A DNA stretch of 64,000 nt from Erythrobacter sp. (GTDB lineage: Bacteria; Pseudomonadota; Alphaproteobacteria; Sphingomonadales; Sphingomonadaceae): contig JASBTD010000035.1 in assembly GCA_030148605.1 (NCBI GenBank), positions 1 to 64,000 on the forward strand. Direction: 5' to 3'. Positions 35,060 through 44,565 of the stretch are shown here, one piece after another. Positions within the stretch are counted from its first letter, which is position 1, and every line of letters begins with the position of its first letter. The position numbers and the translations under genes are program-made. The notes beneath the pieces were generated by a model, which saw only the letters and a program-made list of their open reading frames with translations, was not told the DNA's origin and made no database searches.

Positions 35060-36787
35060 ATGTTGAGGAAATTTGCTCCGCTCGTCGCTGTCGCTTCGCT
35101 GGTTGCGGGGTGCAGCACATACTCCCCGCCGATTGAGACTGCTTCCGCGCCTGTCGCGCCTGCACAAACCGCCGCAGGTGCGGTAAGCGCAGCAGACCCG
35201 CGCGCGCAAGCCGCTGGTGAAGCAATGCTGGCAGCAGGCGGCAATGCCACTGACGCGGCGCTGGCAGTGATGATCGCGCTGACAGTTGTAGAGCCGCAAA
35301 GCAGCGGGATCGGCGGCGGCGGGTTCCTCGTCCGCGGAACAGCCGACGGGGCTGTGACTTCCTATGACGGGCGCGAAACCGCTCCTTCCGGCGCAGACCC
35401 GGACTGGTTCCTTGCGGCGGACGGCTCGCTTCCCGATTTCCGCGATTCTGTGCAAAGCGGCTTGAGTGTGGGCGTACCCGGAAACATCCGCATGGCCGCA
35501 ATGGCGCACCGCGATCACGGATCATTGCCATGGGCCAAGCTGTTCGAGCCTGCGATCAAGCTCGCGCGCGACGGGTTCAGGATCAACCAGCGCTTCCACA
35601 ATTCGTTGAGCGCGCGCGCCGACCATGCTGGCTTTAGCGAGACCGCCCGCAAGCTCTATTTCGATGCCGATGGCAATGCCTTGCCCGCCGGGACGCTGGT
35701 GCAGAACGAGCAACTCGCCCGGACATTCGAACGGATTGCACGCGAAGGGCCTGAGGTGTTCTATACATCCGAGCTCAGCGAAGCGATCGTTGCGACCGTG
35801 GCTGAAGCGACACCGCGCGATGGCGCAATGACGCTTGGCGATGTCGCAGGATACCAGCCGAAACAGCGCGATGCGGTTTGCGGCACATATCGCGGCTATC
35901 GCGTCTGCGGGATGGGCCCGCCCAGCTCTGGCGGTATCGCTGTGCTGCAGATCCTCGGCCAGCTTGAACGGTTTGACCTTGGCAACTTGGGCGCAGAGAA
36001 TCCCGTGACCTGGCATCTGTTCGTGGAAGCGCAGCGGCTGGCCTATGCTGACCGCGAGCTCTACGTGGCCGATTCAGATTTCGTGCCTGTGCCGGTCGAC
36101 GGGTTGATCGACACGACCTATCTTGCATCGCGCAGCCAGCTGATCGATCCCGCCAAACGCGCGGAATCGGTTGCGCCCGGCACCCCGCCAGGGGCCAGCA
36201 TTGCGTTGGCGGATGGCGATGAGCCGGAAGAGCATGGCACTTCGCATTTTGCGGCAGTCGATAGCGCAGGCACCATGGTCAGCTATACGTCGACCATCGA
36301 AGGTGCCTTCGGCTCCGGCCTGATGGCGAACGGGTTCTACCTAAACAACGAGCTGACCGATTTCAGCCGCTCACCAGAGGTTGATGGCAAACCTGTCGCC
36401 AACCGGGTCGAAGGCGGCAAGCGCCCGCGCAGTTCGATGTCACCAACGGTGGTGTGGGACCCTGAAGGTCGACCCTTCATGGCGGTGGGGGCCGCCGGTG
36501 GGCCAACCATTCCTGTCACAACGACACGGGCCATCATCGGTGCAATCGACTTCGGTCTGGGCGCAGAGGAAGCGCTTGCACTGCCTTTCCTGATGGCATT
36601 CGGTGACCGCGTGTTGATCGAAGCAGGAACCTGGCTTGAAACCGAAGCCGACGCTTTCAAGGCGCTGGGGCACAAGCAGCTGATTCCGCGCGAAGCACCG
36701 ATCAAGGCCAATGCTGTGATGCGGGAAGATGCCGGCTGGGTCAGCGCGCGCGATCCGCGAATCGAGACCTTGCTCGAAGTGCCATGA
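35060..36787 (+). CDS. ggt: Gamma-glutamyltransferase (lipoprotein form)
   Basis: 575 residues, 11 bp after pyrD. N-terminal signal with lipobox VAGC suggests a lipid-anchored periplasmic or outer-membrane enzyme, whereas E. coli Ggt is soluble. Self-cleavage and catalysis would use Thr394 (EEHGTSHFAAVD). Other family blocks: GIGGGGFLVRG, YDGRETAP and the C-terminal KRPRSSMSPTVV and GAAGGPTI. Hydrolyses or transfers the gamma-glutamyl group of glutathione. Confidence 0.93.
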   Translation: MLRKFAPLVAVASLVAGCSTYSPPIETASAPVAPAQTAAGAVSAADPRAQAAGEAMLAAGGNATDAALAVMIALTVVEPQSSGIGGGGFLVRGTADGAVTSYDGRETAPSGADPDWFLAADGSLPDFRDSVQSGLSVGVPGNIRMAAMAHRDHGSLPWAKLFEPAIKLARDGFRINQRFHNSLSARADHAGFSETARKLYFDADGNALPAGTLVQNEQLARTFERIAREGPEVFYTSELSEAIVATVAEATPRDGAMTLGDVAGYQPKQRDAVCGTYRGYRVCGMGPPSSGGIAVLQILGQLERFDLGNLGAENPVTWHLFVEAQRLAYADRELYVADSDFVPVPVDGLIDTTYLASRSQLIDPAKRAESVAPGTPPGASIALADGDEPEEHGTSHFAAVDSAGTMVSYTSTIEGAFGSGLMANGFYLNNELTDFSRSPEVDGKPVANRVEGGKRPRSSMSPTVVWDPEGRPFMAVGAAGGPTIPVTTTRAIIGAIDFGLGAEEALALPFLMAFGDRVLIEAGTWLETEADAFKALGHKQLIPREAPIKANAVMREDAGWVSARDPRIETLLEVP

Positions 36788-36873
36788 GGCGCGAGCCACT
36801 TGCCGCCGAGTTTGCAGGACCTTAGACCGGATTCAAGAATCGTAGGGGGGAGGTCATCCCCGGGAGCAGGACC

Positions 36874-38673
36874 ATGTCAGTGCAGCTGACCGATATTGAT
36901 AACGCGAATAACCTCGTCGAACTTTTTCTGATGCGGGCCGATGCGAAGGGTGACGCACCTTTTCTGGGCCGCAAGCAAGATGGCCAATGGGTCACGCAAA
37001 GCTGGCGCGAAGTCGCGGAACAGGTTTGCCTTGTCGCGGAGAACTTGCGCGCATTGGGCCTCAAGGATGGTGACCGTGTGTGTCTGGTGAGCGAGAACCG
37101 GCCTGAATGGTGCATCGCAGACCTCGCGATCATGGCCGCGGGCTGCATTACAGTGCCCACCTACATTACAAACACCACACGCGATCACTTGCATATCCTC
37201 GACAATTCGGGCGCGCGTGTTGTGTTCGTCTCGGATGAGAAGCTGCTCGCTCCGCTTCACCCGGCGATCCAGTCAACCGGGATGATCGAACATGTGATCG
37301 GCATCGAGGACCTGCATCGCCACCAGTCAGGCAGTTTCGACTATCACGGCTGGGACACAATGATCGCTGGCGATGCAACGGCGGCGCGCAAGGCAGTGGA
37401 CGAACGCATCGCAGGCATCGGTCGCGACCAGACCGCGTGCATTATCTACACCAGCGGCACCGGCGGTGCACCACGCGGCGTGCTGCAGCATCATGGCGCG
37501 ATCCTGTGCAATGTCGCAGGCGCAGGCGAAGTGCTGATCGAGGATTTCGGGATCAAGGACGAACGCTTTCTCAGCTTCCTGCCGCTCAGCCATGCCTATG
37601 AACACACCGGCGGGCAATTCCTGCCGATCGGCGTGGGGGCCGAAATCTTCTATTCACAGGGGCTCGACAAGCTCGCCAGCAATATCGAGGAAACCCGCCC
37701 CACGATCATGGTCGTGGTCCCACGCCTGTTCGAAGTGCTGCGCACGCGCATCATGAAACAGGTCGAGAAGCAAGGCAAAGTCGCCAATTACCTGATGGAC
37801 AAGGCGCTGATGATCAGCGAGGCGGATCGCAAGCGCAAGCGCGACAAGCCGATGAATTTCATTCTCGAGAAAACATTGCGCCCGAAAATACGCGCGCGAT
37901 TCGGCGGGCGGATGAAGGCGATGGTATCTGGCGGCGCGCCGCTCAACCCCGATGTCGGCAATTTCTTCGAAGCGATGGGGCTGACCATGCTGCAAGGTTA
38001 CGGCCAGACCGAAGCGGGGCCGGTGATCAGCTGCAACCGCCCGGCTGCCGGGCTCAAGATGGACACCGTCGGCCCGCCGCTACGCGGAGTTGAAGTGAAG
38101 ATCGCAGAGGATGGTGAAATCCTGGTGCGCGGCGAGCTGGTGATGCACGGCTATTGGCGTAACGAGGCAGAGACGGCCCGCACGATCAAGGATGGCTGGC
38201 TCCACACAGGCGACATCGGCCATCTCGATGACGCGGGACGGATCGTTATCACTGACCGCAAGAAAGACATGATCGTCAATGACAAGGGTGATAATGTCGC
38301 GCCTCAAAAAATCGAAGGCATGCTGACGCTGCAGCCAGAAATTGCACAGGCGATGGTAAGCGGTGACAAGCGGCCATATGTCGTTGGCCTGATCGTGCCC
38401 GATGCCGAATGGGCGCTGGAATGGGCAAAAGCCAATGACGAGAAGTTCGACATGAAGGCCTTGCAGGACCTGCCGGCATTCAAAGCCGCCGTGCGGGCTG
38501 CGGTTGACCGGGTGAACAAGGACCTGTCCGTAATCGAGAAGGTGCGTCAGTTTGCATTCGCAGACGAAGGCTTCACGATCGAGAACGAGGAAATGACGCC
38601 GAGCATGAAGATCCGGCGGCACAAGATCCGCGATCGCTACCAGGAACGGATTGACGGGCTATATCGCGCATGA
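36874..38673 (+). CDS. Long-chain acyl-CoA synthetase (AMP-forming)
   Basis: 599 residues. ANL-superfamily enzyme activating fatty acids via acyl-AMP. P-loop IIYTSGTGGAPRGV, the motif QGYGQTEAGPVISCNRP, the Asp of WLHTGDIGHLDDAGRIVITDR and the hinge region KKDMIVNDKGDNVAPQKIE are all present. Length and the FLSFLPLSHAYEHTGGQ block resemble FadD15/FAA-type ligases. GGGAGG precedes the ATG region. Confidence 0.9.
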   Translation: MSVQLTDIDNANNLVELFLMRADAKGDAPFLGRKQDGQWVTQSWREVAEQVCLVAENLRALGLKDGDRVCLVSENRPEWCIADLAIMAAGCITVPTYITNTTRDHLHILDNSGARVVFVSDEKLLAPLHPAIQSTGMIEHVIGIEDLHRHQSGSFDYHGWDTMIAGDATAARKAVDERIAGIGRDQTACIIYTSGTGGAPRGVLQHHGAILCNVAGAGEVLIEDFGIKDERFLSFLPLSHAYEHTGGQFLPIGVGAEIFYSQGLDKLASNIEETRPTIMVVVPRLFEVLRTRIMKQVEKQGKVANYLMDKALMISEADRKRKRDKPMNFILEKTLRPKIRARFGGRMKAMVSGGAPLNPDVGNFFEAMGLTMLQGYGQTEAGPVISCNRPAAGLKMDTVGPPLRGVEVKIAEDGEILVRGELVMHGYWRNEAETARTIKDGWLHTGDIGHLDDAGRIVITDRKKDMIVNDKGDNVAPQKIEGMLTLQPEIAQAMVSGDKRPYVVGLIVPDAEWALEWAKANDEKFDMKALQDLPAFKAAVRAAVDRVNKDLSVIEKVRQFAFADEGFTIENEEMTPSMKIRRHKIRDRYQERIDGLYRA

Positions 38674-39065
38674 TGCGCGCAAACTGGCTGCGCCTCGCAC
38701 TGGTCATTCCGGCACTCGCAGGGCTTGGCGCCTGTGCGCATGGTGCCGATCGGGCTGGTGCGCTGCCGTCAGCGCTTGAGGCAGGGTGGAACGGTAAACC
38801 CGTTTGCGAACTGCTCCACCAAAGCGCCTCGCATCGCACGCTGCGATGCACTTTCCCGCCGGGCGTTGGCCACGAGAGGCACTATCACCCGCCACATTTT
38901 GGCTATGCGCTTTCCGGCGGCGCCATGCAGCTAACCGATGCAAGCGGCGTGCGGGTGGCAGAAATCGACGCGGGCTCACACTTCACCAGCCAGGGCACCG
39001 ATTGGCACGAAGTGATCAATGTGGGTGACACAACTGTCACCTATCTGATTGTGGAAGAGCGTTAG
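38670..39065 (+). CDS. Cupin-domain lipoprotein
   Basis: 131 residues, coupled to the acyl-CoA synthetase (ATGATGA overlap). Signal with lipobox LGAC. The cupin core keeps metal-binding His residues: HERHYHPPHFGYALSGGAM, and a second motif with GTDWHEVINVGDTTVTYL. A periplasmic small-molecule binding or oxygenase-like barrel of unknown substrate. Confidence 0.82.
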   Translation: MMRANWLRLALVIPALAGLGACAHGADRAGALPSALEAGWNGKPVCELLHQSASHRTLRCTFPPGVGHERHYHPPHFGYALSGGAMQLTDASGVRVAEIDAGSHFTSQGTDWHEVINVGDTTVTYLIVEER

Positions 39066-39592
39066 GCCGCTTCGGCGGCTTCGATATATTCCGGATAGAA
39101 GCTCGGCTCGCGGTCTGACCAACCTGGTGCGGTCGCAGCTGCTTCAGAGAGGCTCTGCAGCAGTTCCTTGCGACATTCAGGGCGGATCTGCGGCAGTGCG
39201 GCAGCCGCGCAGAATGCGCTTGGCAGCCAGGGGCGAACTTCCGCGCCGAGCAAGCGTTCGTAGAGAAAGCGGAAGGCCGAGAAGCTGGCGATGCGTTCCT
39301 GCGACAGATCGAAGGCGGCAACACGCACCAGCTTGCCGATAAACGCTTCGATATGAGCAATCGTGGCATCATGCGGCATGGTTTCGCGCAATGTCTTCAA
39401 TTCCTGATAGGCGACATACTGGCTGCGGATCGCAGCATTCTCGCCTTCATTGCGCGCCCACAGCTTGAAGGCATCCTGGCGGCTGAGGCCGATATCCAGG
39501 CTGCGCTTGATATAGCGCTGCTCCGCTGCGGAGAAGCTCGCGAATTCGCGCATCTCGTTGATCGTCATCGATGCCGTGCCAGCTAATGCCAT
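39062..39592 (-). CDS. Hypothetical protein, 176 aa
   Basis: Start taken at ATG 39592 (MALAGTASMTINEMREFASF). The protein is soluble and helical. The first third (FSAAEQRYIKRSLDIGLSRQDAFKLWARNEG) is rich in charged helices; the C-terminal part is Ala-rich with LPSAFCAAAALPQIRPECRKELLQSL. It overlaps the convergent cupin gene by 4 bases at the 3' end. Family not recognised. Confidence 0.6.
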   Translation of the reverse strand: MALAGTASMTINEMREFASFSAAEQRYIKRSLDIGLSRQDAFKLWARNEGENAAIRSQYVAYQELKTLRETMPHDATIAHIEAFIGKLVRVAAFDLSQERIASFSAFRFLYERLLGAEVRPWLPSAFCAAAALPQIRPECRKELLQSLSEAAATAPGWSDREPSFYPEYIEAAEAA

Positions 39593-39687
39593 GGCGTTTG
39601 CTCCCTGTTGCAAGCGGGAGTTTCGCCGAAGCTGGTTAATTATCGGTAACTATACTTGTATTGCTTGCGCGGGGGCGCGCGATAACC

Positions 39688-40677
39688 TCAGATCAGCCCG
39701 GCAAGCGGCGAGCTGGGATCGGCATACATCCGGCGACCCATGCGGCCTGCCAGATAGGCTTCGCGCCCGGCCTCTACCGCAAGCTTCATCGCACGTGCCA
39801 TGCGGATCGGATCCTTAGCCTCGGCAATCGCGGTGTTCATCAGGATCCCGTCACATCCCAGCTCCATGCCCACGGCAGCATCGCTGGCAGTCCCGACGCC
39901 CGCATCAACCAGCACAGGCACATTCGCGCCTTCAACGATCAAGCGGATGGTTACCCGATTCTGGATGCCCAGGCCTGAGCCAATCGGCGCGCCCAGCGGC
40001 ATGACAGCAACAGCGCCTGCGTCTTCCAGCTGCTTCGCGGCAATCGGATCGTCGACGCAATAGACCATTGGCAGGAAGCCTTCCTTGGCGAGCACTTCAG
40101 TCGCGTGGAGCGTTTCCTTCATATTGGGATAGAGCGTGCGCGCCTCGCCGAGCACTTCGAGCTTCACCAGGTCCCAACCGCCCGCTTCGCGTGCTAGCCT
40201 GAGCGTGCGGATCGCATCGTCTGCCGTGAAGCAGCCTGCGGTGTTGGGCAGATATGTGATCTTCTTGGGATCGATATAATCCGTGAGCATCGGAGCCTTC
40301 GGATCGCTGACATTCACCCGGCGCACGGCGACTGTCACGATTTCCGCGCCTGCCGCTTCAACCGCGGCTGCATTCTGCTCGAAATCCTTATACTTGCCGG
40401 TGCCGACAATCAGGCGGGAGCGGAACGTCCTGCCCGCAACGGTCCAGCTGTCAGCCATTGCCGCCTGCGAGCCTCCGCCAACGAAATGGACAATTTCAAG
40501 GACATCGCCATCAGCCAGCGGAGCCTGCTCCAAAGTCGAGCGTGGCGCGATTTCTCGATTACGTTCGACAGCAACCTTGGCCGGGTCAAACTCCAGCTCG
40601 CGCACCAGCGCGGCAATGGTGTCAGCTGTTGTCTGGCGGGTTTCGCCATTTAGTGTGATGGTTTTGGTAGCGCTCAT
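39688..40677 (-). CDS. thiG: ThiS-ThiG fusion, thiazole synthase
   Basis: 329 residues. Residues 1-69 are ThiS, a sulphur-carrier with ubiquitin-like fold ending in VHFVGGG (Gly 67-69). After a short linker (SQAAMADS), residues 78-329 are Thi[52 protein letters not shown] with the Schiff-base Lys, and [20 protein letters not shown]. The thiazole phosphate moiety of thiamine is made from DXP, dehydroglycine and ThiS thiocarboxylate. Internal rather than C-terminal GG means the fusion must be cleaved or act differently. Confidence 0.93.
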   Translation of the reverse strand: MSATKTITLNGETRQTTADTIAALVRELEFDPAKVAVERNREIAPRSTLEQAPLADGDVLEIVHFVGGGSQAAMADSWTVAGRTFRSRLIVGTGKYKDFEQNAAAVEAAGAEIVTVAVRRVNVSDPKAPMLTDYIDPKKITYLPNTAGCFTADDAIRTLRLAREAGGWDLVKLEVLGEARTLYPNMKETLHATEVLAKEGFLPMVYCVDDPIAAKQLEDAGAVAVMPLGAPIGSGLGIQNRVTIRLIVEGANVPVLVDAGVGTASDAAVGMELGCDGILMNTAIAEAKDPIRMARAMKLAVEAGREAYLAGRMGRRMYADPSSPLAGLI

Positions 40678-40695
40678 AGGAGCGCGACATAAGCC

Positions 40696-41079
40696 TCAAC
40701 GCGCCTGAGGCAAGTGCGATCGCAAGTTGAGCACGTGCCCGGTCGCAACCAATGTGACGCCGATCATGGTGAAGAGCACTTCGTAGAAGCCATGCGGCAT
40801 CGCCAGGGCACCGCCCATGAAGGTGAGCCCGGTCATGGCAGTAACAAAGGGGATCGGTCGGCGATGACGCAGCGCGCCCCATCCGATCGCGACAGCAGCA
40901 ATGACCAAAGCCAGCGCCAGACCATAGCGGTGGATATCAGGCGAGAGCAGGAAGTTGCTGCCTGCGCCCAGCAGGGACACGAGCACGATCGTGGCGATGC
41001 AATGCAGCAGGCACAGGCTCGATAGCCAGATGCCAGCGCGATCGAGCCGCTGCCGAATCGAGAGGGTTTGTGTTTCCAT
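40696..41079 (-). CDS. MerC-domain membrane protein
   Basis: 127 residues from ATG 41079. Four membrane helices and the paired Cys motif SSLCLLHCIATI in the first helix, characteristic of MerC-type mercuric or metal-ion transport proteins. No mer operon is nearby; in many alphaproteobacteria single MerC proteins are linked to zinc or other metal homeostasis. 18 bp upstream of thiSG on the same strand. Confidence 0.82.
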   Translation of the reverse strand: METQTLSIRQRLDRAGIWLSSLCLLHCIATIVLVSLLGAGSNFLLSPDIHRYGLALALVIAAVAIGWGALRHRRPIPFVTAMTGLTFMGGALAMPHGFYEVLFTMIGVTLVATGHVLNLRSHLPQAR

Positions 41080-41208
41080 GCTTCCTTTCGCCATGTATGT
41101 GATGGTGTATCATCTTGCAAGTGGCAGGTGGCAGAATTGCCGGATGCGCAAGATGTGTTGCATCAAGAAGGCTTGCACTTTCGCGCCATGCTGCGCAGGT
41201 AACGCCGC

Positions 41209-42282
41209 ATGGCATCCAGCGCAAAACCCATGCCGCAATCGCTCCGGCACATTCCCGCATCGGCACGGCCGCTGGCGCTCGCGCACTGGCTTTATGCTGT
41301 AGCAGCAATGGTGGTGGTGATTGTGATGGTGGGCGGGATTACCCGGCTTACCGAGAGCGGGCTTTCCATCACCCATTGGAGCCTGGTCACCGGAATCCTG
41401 CCGCCTTTGACTGAACAGGCGTGGCAAGCGGAGTTCGATCTCTATCGGCAAACGGGCGAGTTCCGCTTCGAAAGCGGACCGGCGGGAATGGACCTTCCCG
41501 CGTTCAAGTTCATCTACTTCTGGGAATGGTTTCACCGCATCCTGGGGCGGTTGATCGGCCTGGCGTTCCTGCTGCCGATGGTGTGGTTCTGGATCAGAGG
41601 CGCGATTCCGCAAGGCTACAAGCCCCGCCTGCTTGCGTTGTTCGCCTTGATCTGCGGGCAAGGCGCGCTGGGCTGGTATATGGTCGCATCAGGCGTTGGC
41701 ACGGATCTTACCGATGTCAGCCATTTCCGCTTGTCGGCGCATTTGCTGACTGCATTGTTCTTGCTTGGCGGGCTAGTCTGGACCGCGCGCGACCTTCAGA
41801 TCTTGGCGCGCGATCCTGCTGTGCGGCCTGCAATTCTGACCATGCAATCACTGGCGATTGGATCTATTGTATTCGTCCAGCTGCTGCTTGGTGCATGGGT
41901 AGCGGGATTGAACGCCGGACATGCGGCCTATGACTGGCCGTTGATGAACGGGCAGTTCTTGCCTCAGCCGGACCTCTCGAAGGGTTGGCCTTGGGCTTTG
42001 ACGCACGATCCCTTCCTGCTGCATTTCCTGCACCGCTGGTGGGCATGGATCGCAGTGGCTGCGCTGGTTTGGCTCGCCCGGCGGGTGCGCAAGAGCGACC
42101 GCATGGCTTCCATCGCAATCCACAGCGCGTTCGGCACCATGTTCCTGTTGGGAGTAGCGACCGTGCTATCCGAAGTCTCATTGTGGGTAGCGGTGTCGCA
42201 TCAGCTGGTCGGCGCCCTGCTGGTCGCCAGCATAGCCTGGGGCATGCATTCCGACGGCGCGCAGCAGGCGCGTGGCAAATGA
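41209..42282 (+). CDS. ctaA: Heme A synthase (COX15/CtaA, type 2)
   Basis: 357 residues, eight membrane helices. Oxidises the C8 methyl of haem O to make haem A for aa3-type oxidases. Conserved His in TRLTESGLSITHWSLVTG, FIYFWEWFHRILGRLIGL, VSHFRLSAHL, and HFLHRWWAWIAVA are present, the usual four haem ligands. Length fits the alphaproteobacterial class without the Cys pair. Confidence 0.94.
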   Translation: MASSAKPMPQSLRHIPASARPLALAHWLYAVAAMVVVIVMVGGITRLTESGLSITHWSLVTGILPPLTEQAWQAEFDLYRQTGEFRFESGPAGMDLPAFKFIYFWEWFHRILGRLIGLAFLLPMVWFWIRGAIPQGYKPRLLALFALICGQGALGWYMVASGVGTDLTDVSHFRLSAHLLTALFLLGGLVWTARDLQILARDPAVRPAILTMQSLAIGSIVFVQLLLGAWVAGLNAGHAAYDWPLMNGQFLPQPDLSKGWPWALTHDPFLLHFLHRWWAWIAVAALVWLARRVRKSDRMASIAIHSAFGTMFLLGVATVLSEVSLWVAVSHQLVGALLVASIAWGMHSDGAQQARGK

Positions 42283-42599
42283 GTGCGCTGATCTGGTGCC
42301 CCTTTCCCGACCGGGAATCCGCCCGGGCGGCAGCACACACACTTCTTGACGAGAAACTTGTCGCGTGCGCGAATATTCTGGGCGATGTCGAAGCAATCTT
42401 TGAATGGGAAGGAGAGCGAAGCACCGGTCAGGAAATCGGCGTTTTGTTCAAGACAAATTCGGCTCTTCTTGAACAAGCTATACAATGTTTGGCCGACATA
42501 CATCCCTATGATACACCGGCAATATTGGGCTGGCACTGCGATTCCGCACATGCGGCAACGGCAGACTGGCTTGCTCGACTGGTTCGGGGGAAACAGTAA
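42279..42599 (+). CDS. cutA: Divalent cation tolerance protein CutA
   Basis: 106 residues; ATG overlaps the ctaA stop (ATGA). CutA pattern: CPFPDRESARAAAHTLLDEKLVACANIL, FEWEGERSTGQEIGVLFKT and HPYDTPAILGW. Forms trimers implicated in copper tolerance and protein complex assembly. Co-transcribed with ctaA and the next gene. Confidence 0.93.
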   Translation: MSALIWCPFPDRESARAAAHTLLDEKLVACANILGDVEAIFEWEGERSTGQEIGVLFKTNSALLEQAIQCLADIHPYDTPAILGWHCDSAHAATADWLARLVRGKQ

Positions 42600-43312
42600 T
42601 GATGAAGTGGTCGCGCCGCTCTCTCATTGGAATGTCATTTGCGGGGCTTAGCGCCATGGCGTTGCCAGCGATGGCGCAAGAGCGCGTCAGGCTGCCCGCC
42701 GGAGCTCAGGTTCTGACCCGCAGAATCGTGCGCGGGTTGAGCGATGGCGAGAAGATCACTGTCGAACGGGATTGGCAAATCAGCTTCGAACAGCAAGGGC
42801 GCGACATCGCAATTCTGGGTCGCCAGACCCGCGTTGAAGTTGACGCGCCTAGCCGGATCGCGCCAATCGCTGATGTCGAGCGGCGGCGTTCAACCGATGG
42901 ACAGTTTCCGATCCTATTGAACTCACGCGGCATGATTATTGCGGCGGGTAATGTTGAGAAAGAAGAGGATGTTGCCTCAGCCGTGGAGGCAGCGGAGCGC
43001 CTTATCGCTCAGTCAACCCTCACCCTCAGCCAGCAGCAACGGACCGGCAGCTATCTTGCCCAACTTCAGAATGCGGGCGGACAAGTCCTTGATCGCCTGC
43101 CGCGAGACCTTTTTTATCCGCGCGAGCCAGCAGTTCATGATTTGCGCAAAGTCGCCCTACCTGACGGGACCACAGGAGAGTTCGAAGTTCAATTCTCGGC
43201 CTCTGCCCGACCTGACAGCGGCCTGCTTGACCGTGCTGATCGCCATATCATCACGCGTCTTCAAGGCAGCGAGCGCATGTCTTCGGAACATTGGAAAATG
43301 CGGGCGATTTAG
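42599..43312 (+). CDS. Exported hypothetical protein with Tat-like signal
   Basis: 237 residues, TAATG overlap with cutA. The N-terminus MMKWSRRSLIGMSFAGLS has a twin-arginine-type RRSLIG motif and cleavage after AMA. Body is beta-rich (VLTRRIVRGLSDGEKITVERDWQISFE) with the pattern VLDRLPRDLFYPREP near the middle. No catalytic motif is seen. Last gene of the ctaA-cutA unit. Confidence 0.65.
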   Translation: MMKWSRRSLIGMSFAGLSAMALPAMAQERVRLPAGAQVLTRRIVRGLSDGEKITVERDWQISFEQQGRDIAILGRQTRVEVDAPSRIAPIADVERRRSTDGQFPILLNSRGMIIAAGNVEKEEDVASAVEAAERLIAQSTLTLSQQQRTGSYLAQLQNAGGQVLDRLPRDLFYPREPAVHDLRKVALPDGTTGEFEVQFSASARPDSGLLDRADRHIITRLQGSERMSSEHWKMRAI

Positions 43313-43498
43313 CGCTTCCGGCAATACCTAGACTGTGGAGGTATCATTTTACCTCCTTTCAAAGGCGCGGTTTTGCTTGACTTGCGCGCCCTAAAGCGAC
43401 ATTTGCGCCCCGTTCTCACGGGCTGTGGCGTTGGTCGCAGGCGTGATTCGAAGCCGCGGCATATGGCTGCGGCTTGTTTAATTTAGGAATGTGAACCC

Positions 43499-43978
43499 AT
43501 GAAGGCGCTTAGCAAGCAGACCCAGTCGGTAAAGCCGGCAGAGGTCGAAAAGAAGTGGCACCTGATTGATGCAGACGGCCTGGTTGTTGGTCGTGTTGCT
43601 TCGATCATCGCCAATATCCTGCGCGGCAAGCACAAGCCGAGCTACACCCCGCATGTCGATTGCGGCGACCATGTGATTGTCATCAATGCCGACAAGGTGA
43701 AATTCACCGGCAAGAAGATGGGCGACAAGGTCTATTACAAGCACACCGGCCATCCGGGCGGCATCAAGGAAACAACTCCGGCGAAAGTGCTGGGAGGCCA
43801 GTTTCCAGAGCGCGTCCTTGAAAAGGCTGTCGAACGCATGATCCCGCGCGGCCCGCTGGGCCGCCAGCAGATGCGGGCGCTGCACCTCTTTGCCGGCACC
43901 GAGCACCCTTATGACGGGCAAAAGCCCGAAGTGCTCGACGTTGCTTCCATGAATCGCAAGAACAAGGTCACCGCATAA
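43499..43978 (+). CDS. rplM: 50S ribosomal protein L13
   Basis: 159 residues from ATG 43499. Typical L13: [70 protein letters not shown] and [24 protein letters not shown]. Stop overlaps the rpsI ATG. A 186-bp leader without genes precedes it; no riboswitch or tRNA was recognised there. Confidence 0.98.
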   Translation: MKALSKQTQSVKPAEVEKKWHLIDADGLVVGRVASIIANILRGKHKPSYTPHVDCGDHVIVINADKVKFTGKKMGDKVYYKHTGHPGGIKETTPAKVLGGQFPERVLEKAVERMIPRGPLGRQQMRALHLFAGTEHPYDGQKPEVLDVASMNRKNKVTA

Positions 43979-44502
43979 TGGCTGACGAGACAAACAACGA
44001 AACCGTTTCGGATCTGGCTGATCTGAAGGATATCGCAGGCGACGCACCTCAAGGCGATGCGGCTGAGATTGCCGCTGTAGCTGACGTTCCACTGCGCGAG
44101 CAGGAACTTGACGCGCAAGGCCGTGCCTATGCGACCGGTCGCCGCAAGGATGCGGTTGCCCGCGTTTGGATCAAGCCGGGCAAAGGCACGATCACCGTCA
44201 ACGGCAAGGACCAGGAAGTCTACTTCGCCCGTCCGACGCTGCGCCTGATCATCAACCAGCCGTTCGGTATCACCGAGCGTGAAGGCCAGTATGATGTGAT
44301 CGCAACCGTGCGCGGCGGCGGCCTTTCAGGCCAGGCCGGCGCGGTCAAGCACGGTATCAGCCAGGCATTGACCAAGTATGAGCCTGCATTGCGCTCTACA
44401 GTCAAGGCTGCTGGCTTCCTTACCCGCGACAGCCGCGTGGTCGAGCGCAAGAAGTATGGCCGCGCGAAAGCACGTCGCAGCTTCCAGTTCTCGAAGCGCT
44501 GA
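43978..44502 (+). CDS. rpsI: 30S ribosomal protein S9 with acidic N-terminal extension
   Basis: 174 residues; the standard S9 (about 130 residues) begins near residue 46 ([20 protein letters not shown]). The first 45 residues are acidic ([19 protein letters not shown] ...) and have no counterpart in E. coli. The C-terminus RSFQFSKR, which reaches the P-site tRNA, is intact. ATG overlaps the rplM stop. Confidence 0.97.
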   Translation: MADETNNETVSDLADLKDIAGDAPQGDAAEIAAVADVPLREQELDAQGRAYATGRRKDAVARVWIKPGKGTITVNGKDQEVYFARPTLRLIINQPFGITEREGQYDVIATVRGGGLSGQAGAVKHGISQALTKYEPALRSTVKAAGFLTRDSRVVERKKYGRAKARRSFQFSKR

Positions 44503-44527
44503 TCGTTCGGATCAATCAAACAATGCG

Positions 44528-44558
44528 AGGGCGGTCCTGCGGGGCCGCCCTTTTGCTT
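44528..44558 (+). terminator. Intrinsic terminator after rpsI
   Basis: Stem AGGGCGG / CCGCCCT with a 10-base loop, then TTTTGCTTT. Ends the rplM-rpsI operon 26 bp after the rpsI stop; the convergent phosphoesterase gene may share it. Confidence 0.88.
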
Positions 44559-44565
44559 TCACTGC

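Noticed and set aside
39636-39652. TTAA-N7-TAAC near the 176-aa hypothetical gene
   Set aside because: The second half differs from the CtrA box at two or more positions.
41096-41118. TGAT-N5-ATCA dyad upstream of the MerC-domain gene
   Set aside because: Considered as a Zur or Fur site, but the half-sites are only 4 bp and do not match known alphaproteobacterial boxes.
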